NCBI GenBank assembly: GCA_023954855.1
Contig: JAGSGY010000035.1
Location: 1-52,081, forward strand
Length of the DNA stretch: 52,081 nt
Reading direction: 5' to 3'
DNA from: Pseudomonadota bacterium
Lineage (GTDB): Bacteria > Myxococcota_A > UBA796 > GCA-2862545
Shown: positions 34,310-43,224 of the stretch, piece by piece
How positions within the stretch are numbered: position 1 is the stretch's first letter
Layout of the letters: every line of letters starts with the position of its first letter
Translations under genes and position numbers: made by a program
Notes under the pieces: generated by a model
Told to the model about the DNA's origin: nothing
Database searches by the model: none
Seen by the model: the letters and a program-made list of their open reading frames with translations, nothing else

Positions 34310-35077
34310 ATGGCCTCGCCTCTCGAACCCAGTGCTCAACTCGAAGCGGCTGCAGCCGCACTCGACGAAGGGTCCGAGACGCTCCTGGCTGAGCGCGCCC
34401 TGCAGCAACGCTACGACCGAAAGTACATGCTCGACGCACGAAGGGCCGCGGAGCTAGTGCGAGACGTGGGCGATGGCTTCCAGGTCATTCCAGGACTACC
34501 CCATCGCCTCGCGCGCTACGACACGGTCTACTTGGACTCGGCCGGTCTGGTCGCCTACCACGACCACCGCCGCGGAAAACCCCGGAGGATGAAGGCCCGC
34601 GTCCGCACGTACGTCGATCGAGCGCTGTCCGTCCTCGAGTTGAAGCAACGCACTGGTCGCGGCACCACGGTCAAGCACCGCCTCGAGCGCTCGACCCTCG
34701 GCCCGCTCTCCGACACCGAGAAGGAGTGGCTTCTCGGCTTCGGCGTTCGCCTCGACGGCCCTCCCCTCCGCACGCGCTTCGCGCGCCTGACCCTACTGGG
34801 CGCAGAGACTCCAGAGCGGGTCACCATCGACACGCCCTTGCGCTTCTCTGAGGGCTCCCAGGACCTCACCCTCGCTGGCCTCGCCGTCGTCGAAGTAAAG
34901 ACCGGGACCCCGGGCCAACGCAGTCCCGTCGTCCGCTGGCTCCGCGACCACGGGCTGCGGTCCACTTCCTTCTCGAAGTATTGTGTGGGACGCGCACTTC
35001 TGCAGCCCGACCTGCCCCGCCACGCGTTCTCTGGCGCACTGCGGCGCGCCGCCAAGCTGGAGGCTCATGCCACCTGA
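34310..35077 (+). CDS. VTC-domain polyphosphate polymerase
   Basis: 255 residues with no membrane helices. VTC tunnel motifs: QRYDRKYML (33-41), YDTVYLDS (68-75), YHDHRRGKPRRMKARVRTY (84-102), LELKQRTGRGTTVKHRLE (108-125), RFARLTLLG, ERVTIDTPLRF, VVEVKTG (about 195-201) and SFSKYCVGRALL. Known for the family: yeast Vtc4 makes polyphosphate from ATP inside a basic beta tunnel, with Mn2+. Bacterial VTC proteins are usually encoded beside DUF4956 genes, as here (11-bp overlap with the next gene). The product may be polyphosphate on or in the membrane. The substrate is inferred. Confidence 0.9.
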   Translation: MASPLEPSAQLEAAAAALDEGSETLLAERALQQRYDRKYMLDARRAAELVRDVGDGFQVIPGLPHRLARYDTVYLDSAGLVAYHDHRRGKPRRMKARVRTYVDRALSVLELKQRTGRGTTVKHRLERSTLGPLSDTEKEWLLGFGVRLDGPPLRTRFARLTLLGAETPERVTIDTPLRFSEGSQDLTLAGLAVVEVKTGTPGQRSPVVRWLRDHGLRSTSFSKYCVGRALLQPDLPRHAFSGALRRAAKLEAHAT

Positions 35078-35645
35078 AATCGCATTTCTCCCGCTCAGGT
35101 TTCTGCTCAATCTGTTCTGCATGGGCATTCTCGTCTACGGCATCTACCTGCCTCGCCGGCGCTCCAGAGACTTCGCGTTCACCTACATGATGCTGAACAT
35201 CGTGACCTTCAGCCTGGCGTGGCTGATGAACCGGGTGCCCATGGACCTTGGCTTCGGCCTCGGCATGTTCGCCATCTTCGGCATCTTGCGGTACCGCACC
35301 GAGGCTCTGCGCATTCGCGATCTGACCTACCTATTCGTGGCCATCGGCCTGGCGGTCATCAACGGCCTGGAGTCCGACAAGGTCCCCTTCGAAGCCGTCC
35401 TGTTCCTCGACATCACGACCCTGTTGGTGGTCGGCGTCATGGAGTTCCTCGACGCGAGGCGCACCGGCACGACCGTGCGACTCATCTACGACCGGGTCGA
35501 CCTCCTCGGGCCGTCCCAGCGCGAAGAGTTGCTCGCAGATCTCGAGACCCGCCTGCATCGCAAGTGCGAGGACGTCGAGATCGGGACCATCGACCTGCTG
35601 AAAGAGACCGCAGTGGTGTGGGTCACCCTGGATGGACGTCCGTGA
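35067..35645 (+). CDS. DUF4956 membrane protein
   Basis: 192 residues from the ATG after GGAGG; the frame also opens upstream as an overlap shadow. Four or five hydrophobic segments are followed by a cytosolic alpha/beta region. Text typical of DUF4956: MLNIVTFSLAWLMNRVPMDLGFGLGMFAIFGILRYRTEALRIRDLTYLF is the core, of which GFGLGMFAIFGILRYRTE (about 60-77) is the family hallmark. It overlaps the VTC gene by 11 bp and the next gene by 4 bp. Known association: DUF4956 next to bacterial VTC polymerases, presumably as a membrane partner. Confidence 0.88.
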   Translation: MPPEIAFLPLRFLLNLFCMGILVYGIYLPRRRSRDFAFTYMMLNIVTFSLAWLMNRVPMDLGFGLGMFAIFGILRYRTEALRIRDLTYLFVAIGLAVINGLESDKVPFEAVLFLDITTLLVVGVMEFLDARRTGTTVRLIYDRVDLLGPSQREELLADLETRLHRKCEDVEIGTIDLLKETAVVWVTLDGRP

Positions 35646-36286
35646 GTTGGCTGGCGCTATGGGCGCTGCTCTCGTCTCCCGCCCAAGCCGCCGAGCTCTG
35701 GACGGGTGCTGGCGCGGATGCTCGTGTGGCCCAAGCGGTCAGTGTGGGAGTGTCTGCAAACTGGCGTGCCCTCACCGGCCCCTTCGCCACCGAGCAGAGC
35801 TTCGGGCAAGGCGGTGTCACCTTCCGCATGCATCCGAACTTCCGCATGAGTCTGGGCTACCGGGCGGGGATGCGCAACGACGACCCGAGCCCATTCTTTC
35901 GGCACCGGGTCCAGGTGGATGCCGCGCCTCGATGGCGGATTGGCGAGTTCCGGTTTCAGCTGCGGGAGCGCTACCAGGTTCGCCTGAGGTCGGCGGGGAA
36001 GGACACCCGCCACACCCTGCGGACACGCATCAAGACCACGGCCGACTTCGACCTTCCGGTGCGCCTCGGACTGTCCGCCGAGGGCTTCGTGAATCTTGGA
36101 GACGGCGACGGTTCCGGCGATGGTGTCGGGCTCGACAAGGTGCGCCTCGGCGTGCTGCTGCGAGTGCCGGTCGAAGACCTCGACATCGACCTCGCCTACT
36201 ACCCAGAGGTGCCTGTCCGGGACGCGGTGGGGTCGCACATCCTGAGTCTAGGGCTCACCTACCAGCTCGACTTTCGTCCAGACTGA
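35642..36286 (+). CDS. DUF2490-type outer-membrane protein
   Basis: 214 residues from a GTG overlapping the upstream stop (GTGA). The N-terminus MSWLALWALLSSPAQAAELW is a signal peptide. The mature protein is a beta-barrel with alternating strands (FRMHPNFRMSLGYRAGMR, FRHRVQVDAAPRWRIGEFRFQLRERYQVR, HTLRTRIKTTADFDLPV) and ends in LGLTYQLDF, a typical C-terminal barrel strand. This is the pattern of DUF2490 proteins. It is the third gene of the polyphosphate operon, which suggests an envelope-spanning role for the system. Confidence 0.75.
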   Translation: MSWLALWALLSSPAQAAELWTGAGADARVAQAVSVGVSANWRALTGPFATEQSFGQGGVTFRMHPNFRMSLGYRAGMRNDDPSPFFRHRVQVDAAPRWRIGEFRFQLRERYQVRLRSAGKDTRHTLRTRIKTTADFDLPVRLGLSAEGFVNLGDGDGSGDGVGLDKVRLGVLLRVPVEDLDIDLAYYPEVPVRDAVGSHILSLGLTYQLDFRPD

Positions 36287-36304
36287 TGGCGCGGCGACCG
36301 GGGC

Positions 36305-38122
36305 CTAAGCCTGCCCTTCGCGCCGGCGTGTTGCGGCCAAGACCAGCGGTAGGAACACGAGAAGTGAAGCTGGGGAAGAGGTCGAGCAGCCACAGTTGCC
36401 GCCCCCACTGTTCTCGTCGACCACCTCGCAAGGCGTGTCCTCGTCAATCCGGTCGTCACAGTCGTTGTCGAGTCCGTCGCACACCTCGATGGCGTCGGGA
36501 CTGACCCAGCCATTGGCGTCGTCACAGTCGCCATCAGCTTCGGTCACGCCATCGCGGTCCGCATCATCGGCGCCTTCGTCCACGATGTCGTCGCAGTCGT
36601 CGTCGACGTTGTTCACCTGCTCCTCGGCACCGGGGTGCACGGTGTCGTCGCCATCGTCGCAGTCACCGCCTTCTTCGGAGAGCCCGTCGCCGTCGTCGTC
36701 GGTGTTCGGACTGCCTTCGTCAACACGACCGTCGCAGTCGTCGTCGCGCCCATTCGGTACCTCGGCCGCGCCGGAACCCACCGCCGCATCGCCATCGTCG
36801 CAGTCCCCGTCGAGCTCCGAGGCGCCGTCGCCATCGTCATCCACGTTGACTGTGCCCTCGTCGACGGTTCCGTCGCAGTCATTGTCCAACCCGTCGGGCA
36901 GCTCAGGAGCGCCCGGGAAAGCCGTCGCCTCGAAGGGCTCACAGTCTCCGCCGCTGGTCGCGTCGTAGCCGTCCTGGTCGGGGTCTGCGACGCCCGTATC
37001 CACGCCGCCATCGCAGTCGTTGTCGATGCCATCCCCCTCCACCTCGGTGGCATCCGGATGGATGGCGGAGTCAGCGTCGTTGCAGTCGCGGTCGGCCTCG
37101 GTGAAGCCGTCGCCGTCATCGTCGTAGCACTCGGTCCCCTCGTCGACCGTGCCGTCACAGTCCTCGTCATTGCCGTTGCACGCCTCAGTGGCGACCGGGC
37201 TGAAAGCGACCTGGAAGTCGTTGCAGTCGCCGCCGAGCTCTGTGAAGCCGTCGCCGTCATCGTCGTAGCACTCAGTTCCCTCGTCGACCGTGACGTCGCA
37301 GTCATTGTCGATGCCGTCACACGACTCCACGCCATCGGGGTTGCGGCTGGCGTTGAAGTCATCGCAGTCCGACCCGTTCGTCACCGTGTCCTGCGGCTGC
37401 AGGCAGTCCTGGATGACATTGTTCGCGTCACCGAAACCATCGCCGTCCGCATCGGGGTACCAGGGCGTCTGCAGCCCCTCGTCGATCAGGCCGTCGCCAT
37501 CGTCGTCGAGTCCGTTGCACTCCTCGTTGCATGTGGGCTCGCCCGCGCAGTCCGAGTCGTCACAGTCCACGTCCCCGTCGAGGTCGTCGTCGGTTCCATT
37601 GACGCAGTCCTCGGGGCAACCGGTACCCTGGCTCACATCAAAGGAGAGCGTGTAGCTGAAGTCGGCCTCGTTGCCGCACGCGCCACTGCCTGGAGGGCCG
37701 CCATTCAGCTGGGTGCCGTAGCCCTCGATCACCACGTAGTAGGTGTCGCCCGCCACGCAGGGAAAGGTGATGTCGTCGTCGACAACACCGGGTGATGTCG
37801 ACCCCTCCACGCAGCCCGGGTCCGGGTCGCAGGTGCTGTCGAGAATGTAGATGTCGACGTCGCAGTCGAGGCCAGAAATGTTCATGGTGACGTCGCCGTC
37901 GGCCTGACACTCGAAGGAGTAAATTCCGTCAGGCCCGCGCTGGGTGAGAGGCTCGATCGGATCCCCACACGTGTACACACCGTCCAAGTGCGACGGCGCC
38001 GTCGTGGACACGGTATCGCTGATGACCGAGGAGCAGGTGAGCGCCTGGATGGCCACCGCGTCGCAGTCCGTGGGACCTCCCGCGAGGGCAGACGACCAGA
38101 GCAGAATCAGGGACAGGGGCAT
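36305..38122 (-). CDS. MopE-type protein with D-x-D-x-D-G metal-binding repeats and MYXO-CTERM
   Basis: 605 residues from the ATG after GGAG; signal peptide MPLSLILLWSSALAG. Residues about 20-190 form a beta-rich N-domain with several Cys (DCDAV, TCSSV, YTCGD). The remainder is built from repeats of about 40 residues with ECYDDDGDGFTE, DCDD, A..P.A.E and CDGIDNDCDG..DEG, the putative metal-binding motif common in Myxococcota and related to MopE, a copper/calcium-binding surface protein. The C-terminus NCGCSTSSPASLLVFLPLVL and TRRREGQA is MYXO-CTERM-like. The product is probably a surface-anchored calcium binder. It is divergent from a paralogue 182 bp away. Confidence 0.9.
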   Translation of the reverse strand: MPLSLILLWSSALAGGPTDCDAVAIQALTCSSVISDTVSTTAPSHLDGVYTCGDPIEPLTQRGPDGIYSFECQADGDVTMNISGLDCDVDIYILDSTCDPDPGCVEGSTSPGVVDDDITFPCVAGDTYYVVIEGYGTQLNGGPPGSGACGNEADFSYTLSFDVSQGTGCPEDCVNGTDDDLDGDVDCDDSDCAGEPTCNEECNGLDDDGDGLIDEGLQTPWYPDADGDGFGDANNVIQDCLQPQDTVTNGSDCDDFNASRNPDGVESCDGIDNDCDVTVDEGTECYDDDGDGFTELGGDCNDFQVAFSPVATEACNGNDEDCDGTVDEGTECYDDDGDGFTEADRDCNDADSAIHPDATEVEGDGIDNDCDGGVDTGVADPDQDGYDATSGGDCEPFEATAFPGAPELPDGLDNDCDGTVDEGTVNVDDDGDGASELDGDCDDGDAAVGSGAAEVPNGRDDDCDGRVDEGSPNTDDDGDGLSEEGGDCDDGDDTVHPGAEEQVNNVDDDCDDIVDEGADDADRDGVTEADGDCDDANGWVSPDAIEVCDGLDNDCDDRIDEDTPCEVVDENSGGGNCGCSTSSPASLLVFLPLVLAATRRREGQA

Positions 38123-38304
38123 CGCACACTCCGAAGATCGCCGCACCATACACATCCACGCCTCGCTCCGCCACATCGACGCCCCATTCCGGCCTCCGAC
38201 CTCCAAGCCGCTCGTCGGTCAGGACTTGGTCAGGCCCCCGCGAAATCAAGTGAACGGCCTCTATCGATGCTAACAGCGGAATCTTCACGGTCAGGAGATC
38301 CCAA

Positions 38305-40809
38305 ATGGTGTCTTTGCTTCTCGTCCTCGCCATGCCGGCGCATGCCAACGACGGCCCGCTGCTCAGCTGCGACACCTCGGTGTACGTCGACTCGATGTTC
38401 AACAGCGGCAGCGGCGACCTCGAAGACGATGACTGTGCCGTCTACTCCAGCAGCTGCCAGCAGCCCGCAGGCTCGCCGAGCCCGGACCGATGGCTCCAGT
38501 TCAACACCCCCGGCGATGTCTGGGTCGAGATGAACTCGGCCATCGGCGTCGGCCTAAACATGAACCTGTACGTGCTGTACGGCGCCGATCCCGGATTCGG
38601 TGGCACTTGTGCCAACGAGATTGCCTGCATCGACTGGGAGTTCAACAACGGCCAGAACAACGGGGTCTACGCCGACAACTGGGGCGGCGAGAAGTCCGTC
38701 TACGGCGGACTCCCCGACGGCGCGACAGTCTGGTACGGCTGGGACCTCAATGAGACCCAGCCCGGGGATTCGAGCCTGTCGGTCGATCTCTCATGCTGCT
38801 GGGACCGCGACGGAGACGGCACCTACGATATTGGCACCGAGAACCTCTGCCCGCTGCTCGAGGCCAGTCCCGACCTCATCGACTGCCACGACGACGACCC
38901 GCTGAACTTCCCGACAAACGCCGAAGTCTGCGACGGCCAGGACAACGACTGCGACGGCAGCGTCGACGAGCTTCTGCCCACCTTCACCTACTTCCGTGAC
39001 GTCGACGGCGACGGCTGGGGCGACAGCGCGAGCACGGTCACCGACTGCGGGCCCCCCGCCGGCTACGTCGATCGCGGCGGCGACTGCGACGACAACAACG
39101 CGGCACGAAACCCCGGCCTTGCCGAGACGACCTGCAACGGCATCGACGACGACTGCAATGCGACCACGCTCGACCGCCCCGATGGCGACAACGACGGTGC
39201 GGATGCTTGCGTGGACTGCGACGACAGCAACCCGCTGCGCTCTCCGAACTTCAACGAGACCACCTGCAACGGCATCGATGACGACTGCAACGCAGCCACC
39301 CTCGACGAGCCCGACTTCGACGGCGACGGCTCCAACGCCTGCCTCGACTGCAATGACGCCAACGCCAACATCTCGCCGCTGCTCACAGAGGTCACCTGCA
39401 ACAACATCGACGATGACTGCAACGCGACGACCATCGACCGTCCCGACGGCGACGCCGACGGCGTCGACGTGTGCACCGATTGCGATGATGGCGACGCCAA
39501 CAACTACCAGGGCAACACCGAAATCTGCGATGGGCAGGACAACGACTGCGACACCCTCGTCGATGACCTAGACCCCGATGTCGACGACACGACCGGTGCG
39601 ATCTACTACGCCGACACCGACGACGACACGTACGGCGACGCCGGCAACACCATCGAGTCCTGCAGCGTGCCGGATGGCTACGTCACCAACGCGAACGACT
39701 GCGACGACAACCTCGCCATTCGCAACCCCGGCGAGACCGAGGTCTGCGACGGCATCGACAACGACTGCGACCCGACCGTCGACGAAGAGACCGAGTGCTA
39801 CGACGACGACGGCGACGGCTTCACCGAGCTGGCTGGCGACTGTGACGACGCTCTCAACTCGCTGAACCCGGTGATGGACGAGATCTGCGACGGCATCGAC
39901 AACGACTGCGACACCCGCATCGATGAGGGCACCGGATGCGTTGACGACGACGACGACGGCTACTGCGAGGGCGCCGACATCGATGGCGACGGCCAAGCCG
40001 ACGACTGCCGCGACAGCAGCATCGCTGGCGACTGCAACGACGGCGACAGCGCCGTCAGCCCAGGGGTGACCGAGTTCAACGGGAACGGCGTCGACGACGA
40101 CTGCGACGGAGCCGTCGACGGGGATGCCTTCGACGCGGACGGCGACGGCTACCTGGTCGGTGGCGGCGACTGCGGCGTGAACGACGCGACCGCCTACCCG
40201 GGAGCGCCCGAGCTGGCCGACGGCGTCGACAACGACTGCGACGGAACCGTCGACGAGGGTACCGACAACTCCGACGACGACGGCGACGGAAGCTCCGAGG
40301 CTGAGGGCGACTGCAACGACGTCGACGCGGACATCAACGCCGGTGCGACGGACGTGCCGAACAGCATCGACGATGACTGTGACGGCATCGTGGATGAGGG
40401 CAGCGACAACACCGACGACGACGGCGACGGCTTCTCGGAGCTCGAGGGCGACTGCAACGATGCCGACCCAAACCTCTACCCGGGTGCAGACGAAGTGCTC
40501 AACGGGGTCGACGACAACTGCAACGACCTCGCTGACGAGGGACTCAACGACGTCGACGGCGACGGCTACACCGAGGCGGACGGCGACTGCGACGACAACC
40601 AGGGCTGGGCGAACCCTGGACGCGACGAGCAGTGCGATGGTCTCGACAACGACTGCGATGGCGAAGTGGACGAGGGCACCTGTTCGACCGGTGGCGACTT
40701 CGTACCGGCAGAGAGCGGCTGTAGCTGCGCGACCCCAGGCACTACACCCTTCGCCTGGCTGCCGCTCATCGCACTCGTCGGTCTGCGCCGCAGGGAAACC
40801 CAGCGCTGA
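38305..40809 (+). CDS. MopE-type protein with D-x-D-x-D-G metal-binding repeats and MYXO-CTERM
   Basis: 834 residues after AGGAG; signal MVSLLLVLAMPAHA. Residues 20-170 form a domain with WLQFNTPGDVWVEM and WDLNETQPGDSSLSVDL, unlike that of its neighbour. From about 170 there are some fourteen repeats such as DGDGWGDSAS, GDCDDNNAARNPG, CDGIDNDCDPTVDE and CYDDDGDGFTELAGDCDD, plus a distinct sub-series CNGIDDDCNATTLD near 270-380 not seen in the neighbour. The end SGCSCATPGTTPFAWLPLIAL and RRRETQR is a MYXO-CTERM-like tail. Its final repeat (DGYTEADGDCDDNQGW) is nearly the same as the neighbour's last repeat, showing shared origin. Confidence 0.92.
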   Translation: MVSLLLVLAMPAHANDGPLLSCDTSVYVDSMFNSGSGDLEDDDCAVYSSSCQQPAGSPSPDRWLQFNTPGDVWVEMNSAIGVGLNMNLYVLYGADPGFGGTCANEIACIDWEFNNGQNNGVYADNWGGEKSVYGGLPDGATVWYGWDLNETQPGDSSLSVDLSCCWDRDGDGTYDIGTENLCPLLEASPDLIDCHDDDPLNFPTNAEVCDGQDNDCDGSVDELLPTFTYFRDVDGDGWGDSASTVTDCGPPAGYVDRGGDCDDNNAARNPGLAETTCNGIDDDCNATTLDRPDGDNDGADACVDCDDSNPLRSPNFNETTCNGIDDDCNAATLDEPDFDGDGSNACLDCNDANANISPLLTEVTCNNIDDDCNATTIDRPDGDADGVDVCTDCDDGDANNYQGNTEICDGQDNDCDTLVDDLDPDVDDTTGAIYYADTDDDTYGDAGNTIESCSVPDGYVTNANDCDDNLAIRNPGETEVCDGIDNDCDPTVDEETECYDDDGDGFTELAGDCDDALNSLNPVMDEICDGIDNDCDTRIDEGTGCVDDDDDGYCEGADIDGDGQADDCRDSSIAGDCNDGDSAVSPGVTEFNGNGVDDDCDGAVDGDAFDADGDGYLVGGGDCGVNDATAYPGAPELADGVDNDCDGTVDEGTDNSDDDGDGSSEAEGDCNDVDADINAGATDVPNSIDDDCDGIVDEGSDNTDDDGDGFSELEGDCNDADPNLYPGADEVLNGVDDNCNDLADEGLNDVDGDGYTEADGDCDDNQGWANPGRDEQCDGLDNDCDGEVDEGTCSTGGDFVPAESGCSCATPGTTPFAWLPLIALVGLRRRETQR

Positions 40810-40843
40810 CGTCGGTGGGGGCGTACCCAGCCGGCACGCCTCG

Positions 40844-41710
40844 CTAGAGCATGCACTCCGCGCACAGCGCGAGGTCGGGGTAGAGCGCGACGAGGGTCTT
40901 CAGCGCAGGAAGGCCATAGACACTGCCCTCAGCGAGGTAGTCCTTCAGCGTGGCTCTGCCCATGTCCACCAGACCCGACTTCTCCCAGGCATTCGCCCGG
41001 AGCACCGCCGCCATCGGAGGGAAGCCGTCGGAGATGGGCACATCCTTGTGGCCCGCACCGAGCAGCTCGTGGACGCGGGTGAAGTTCCCCTCTGCCGTAG
41101 CCACCAGGGCCCATCCGATCCGGTAAGCCGAGTCTGCCCGCAGGTCCATCGAGTGCGGGTCGCAGTCCGCGAGCCAGTCCTTGGCCGCCTGCAGATCGCC
41201 CGCCATCACGGCACTTCGGCTCAAGATGCCCAAGATGAACTGCCGGTGATGCGGCAACAGCTTCGCTTCGACGGCGCTCTCGAGTAGACCGCGCTGACGC
41301 TTTGGATCCTTCAGGACCAAGGCGAAGTAGTTGTAGAGCACCAGCGTCACGTGAGTCAGCAGGTAGCTAGCCTCGTGCTCCGAGGACGCCTCCAGCTCGG
41401 CACGGGTGCGGTTGTACAGCTTGATCGCGGTGTTTGCGCTCGCCTTCGTGAGCTGACCCCTCCGCAAGAGCCGTGCGACCTGGTCTGGAGCGGGCAGCGC
41501 TCTGCCCTCTTGCGCCCACAACCGCTGTATCCGGAGCTCTTCGTCAACGGCCGACTTCGCCTTCGAGTTCGCCGGCTCGCGCGGGCGAATCTGGTGCTCG
41601 ACCCCGCAATACCCACAGGTCACCATGCCGCCAGAGACATCGGCGTCGAGGGGAGCCCCGCACTGGCTGCACATCAGCACACGGATGTGGTGGTCGAAGT
41701 CTGTCGACAC
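40844..41710 (-). CDS. Zinc-ribbon and helical-repeat protein
   Basis: 288 residues from a GTG with GGAGG six bases upstream; the frame is open much further upstream only as a shadow of the peptidase gene. Residues 14-35 form a zinc ribbon (Cys14, Cys17, Cys32, Cys35 in CSQC and CGYC). A mostly helical body follows, perhaps TPR-like, with YLLTHVTLVLYNYFALVLKD, RSAVMAGDLQAAKDWLADCD and VATAEGNFTRVHELLG. It ends in ALCAECML, adding two Cys. There is no signal peptide, so it is cytosolic. The start lies 14 bp after the S10 carboxypeptidase stop, so the two are an operon. No family recognised beyond the zinc ribbon. Confidence 0.72.
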   Translation of the reverse strand: MSTDFDHHIRVLMCSQCGAPLDADVSGGMVTCGYCGVEHQIRPREPANSKAKSAVDEELRIQRLWAQEGRALPAPDQVARLLRRGQLTKASANTAIKLYNRTRAELEASSEHEASYLLTHVTLVLYNYFALVLKDPKRQRGLLESAVEAKLLPHHRQFILGILSRSAVMAGDLQAAKDWLADCDPHSMDLRADSAYRIGWALVATAEGNFTRVHELLGAGHKDVPISDGFPPMAAVLRANAWEKSGLVDMGRATLKDYLAEGSVYGLPALKTLVALYPDLALCAECML

Positions 41711-41724
41711 GCTCGCCCTCCGAA

Positions 41725-43149
41725 CTAGCGCTTGTAGAATGCCACCAGATCGGCCTTCAACTGCACGAGACTCGGCGGATGGAAGTACATCATGTGCCCG
41801 GCCGGGTAGTAGGTAGACACGATCTGGTCGGCGAGGTCGGTGTCGACGGACAGGTGGTCGCGCGTGAACTCGGCGGCGAAAAACGGCGTCGCGAGGTCGT
41901 AGAGCCCGTTCGCGAACAACACCTTGAGGTGCGGGTTCGCGATCATCGCCTGACGCAGGTCCTCGGCCGTGTTCACGTAGCCGAGACGCTGCTTGCGCTC
42001 GAAGGTCCAGCCCTGGTTCACCGCCATGGAGAGCACGTTGTAGGCGGACGGCGTGTCCCAGCCAATCTCGCGGCGCAGGAAGTCGTTTACCGCGGCGGTG
42101 TACGCCCCGGCGGCAGCATCGTAGGACGGGTCGCGGGTCAGGGTGCTGCCGTGCGGCGACAGGTCGCGACCGACGTAGCGGCCATCCAGGCGGCCAATGG
42201 TTCGATCGCCCGTTCCGAGCAGCTGGCGGGCGAACCACATGTAGTCGATACGGAGCTGGCGGCGCTCGATCTCCGCAGCGTCGAGGCCTGTGTACGCCGC
42301 GAGCTGACCTGCGAGCTTCGAGCGTCGCTCGGGTGCCAGGCGTGAGCCCAGCAGCAAGGCCGGCGCGTACTCCTCGGCGGCGAAGGTGCGGACTTCTTCG
42401 AGCCAGGCGTCGAAGTCGGCGACCTGGACCTTGCCGTGGTAGTTCGCGAGCGCCGCGAACGTCGGCAGGTACAGCACGTAGGGCAGGTCGTTGCCCGGTG
42501 CCGCGACGATGGTCTGGAAGTTCATCGCCAGCGATACCAACACCGCACCCTGCAGCTGAACCCCCATCTCCTGAAGCTTCAGCGCGAGGCCGCCGGCCCG
42601 AGTCGTGCCGTAGCTCTCGCCCGACACGTACTTCGGACTCGACCACCGACCGTTGGTGGACAGCCAGCGCCAGATGAACTCGGCGACGCTGTCGACATCG
42701 GAGTCGACGCCGTGGAAGTCCTTGGCCTCGATGGCGTTCTCGGGCTGCGAAAAGCCCGTCCCCACCGGGTCGATGAAGACGAGGTCGGTGAGGTCGAGGA
42801 TTCCGTGTGGATTGTCGACGAGTCCGCAGCCACTGGGCGCTGCGATCTCGAGGTCGGGGATGTCGACCCGCTTCGGCCCGTAGGCGCCAAACTGCAGCCA
42901 CACCGAGGAGCTTCCCGGCCCGCCGTTGAAGCAGAAGGTCACCGGCCGCGTCGCGGGGTCCTTCACACCATCGAGCACGTAGGCGACGCTGAAGATGGTC
43001 GCGCGCTCCTTGTGCTTTTCGTCGCGAAGATGCGTGGTCGATGCGGTGACGGTGTACTTGCCGAAGGGCCCGTCAAAGTCGGCGCGAACGGTCTTTTCGG
43101 GAGTGACCTCTGGGGTCTCGTCAGCCTTCTTCTCGTCCTGATCCGCCAT
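41725..43149 (-). CDS. S10-family serine carboxypeptidase without a signal peptide
   Basis: 474 residues from the ATG after GGAGG. S10 motifs: NGGPGSSS (75-82), DPVGTGFS (127-134), SGESYGT (176-182, catalytic Ser179), then Asp in FANGLYDLATPF and His in PAGHMMYFH near the C-terminus. Known enzymes remove C-terminal residues at acidic pH and are normally exported, as in yeast and plants. Here the N-terminus is MADQDEKKADETPE, highly charged with no signal, so either it stays in the cytosol or is exported another way. It is followed by the zinc-ribbon gene in the same operon and divergent from the small membrane protein. Confidence 0.93.
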   Translation of the reverse strand: MADQDEKKADETPEVTPEKTVRADFDGPFGKYTVTASTTHLRDEKHKERATIFSVAYVLDGVKDPATRPVTFCFNGGPGSSSVWLQFGAYGPKRVDIPDLEIAAPSGCGLVDNPHGILDLTDLVFIDPVGTGFSQPENAIEAKDFHGVDSDVDSVAEFIWRWLSTNGRWSSPKYVSGESYGTTRAGGLALKLQEMGVQLQGAVLVSLAMNFQTIVAAPGNDLPYVLYLPTFAALANYHGKVQVADFDAWLEEVRTFAAEEYAPALLLGSRLAPERRSKLAGQLAAYTGLDAAEIERRQLRIDYMWFARQLLGTGDRTIGRLDGRYVGRDLSPHGSTLTRDPSYDAAAGAYTAAVNDFLRREIGWDTPSAYNVLSMAVNQGWTFERKQRLGYVNTAEDLRQAMIANPHLKVLFANGLYDLATPFFAAEFTRDHLSVDTDLADQIVSTYYPAGHMMYFHPPSLVQLKADLVAFYKR

Positions 43150-43224
43150 CACAGCCTCCGTGGACTAGAGGGCTAACGCGCTCAAAGCGAGTACAGAGGC
43201 TAGCCTGTGCCCTAGGAGACGAGA

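Noticed and set aside
36635-37795. Long plus-strand frame opposite the leftward MopE-type gene
   Set aside because: Rich in Val/Ala as expected from antisense of D-x-D-x-D-G repeats; no ribosome site, signal or domain. The minus frame carries the recognisable repeats.
41725-42901. Upstream extension of the zinc-ribbon gene through the carboxypeptidase gene
   Set aside because: The extension is an Arg/Pro-rich shadow of the S10 gene; the zinc ribbon begins right after a GTG with a strong ribosome site at 41710.
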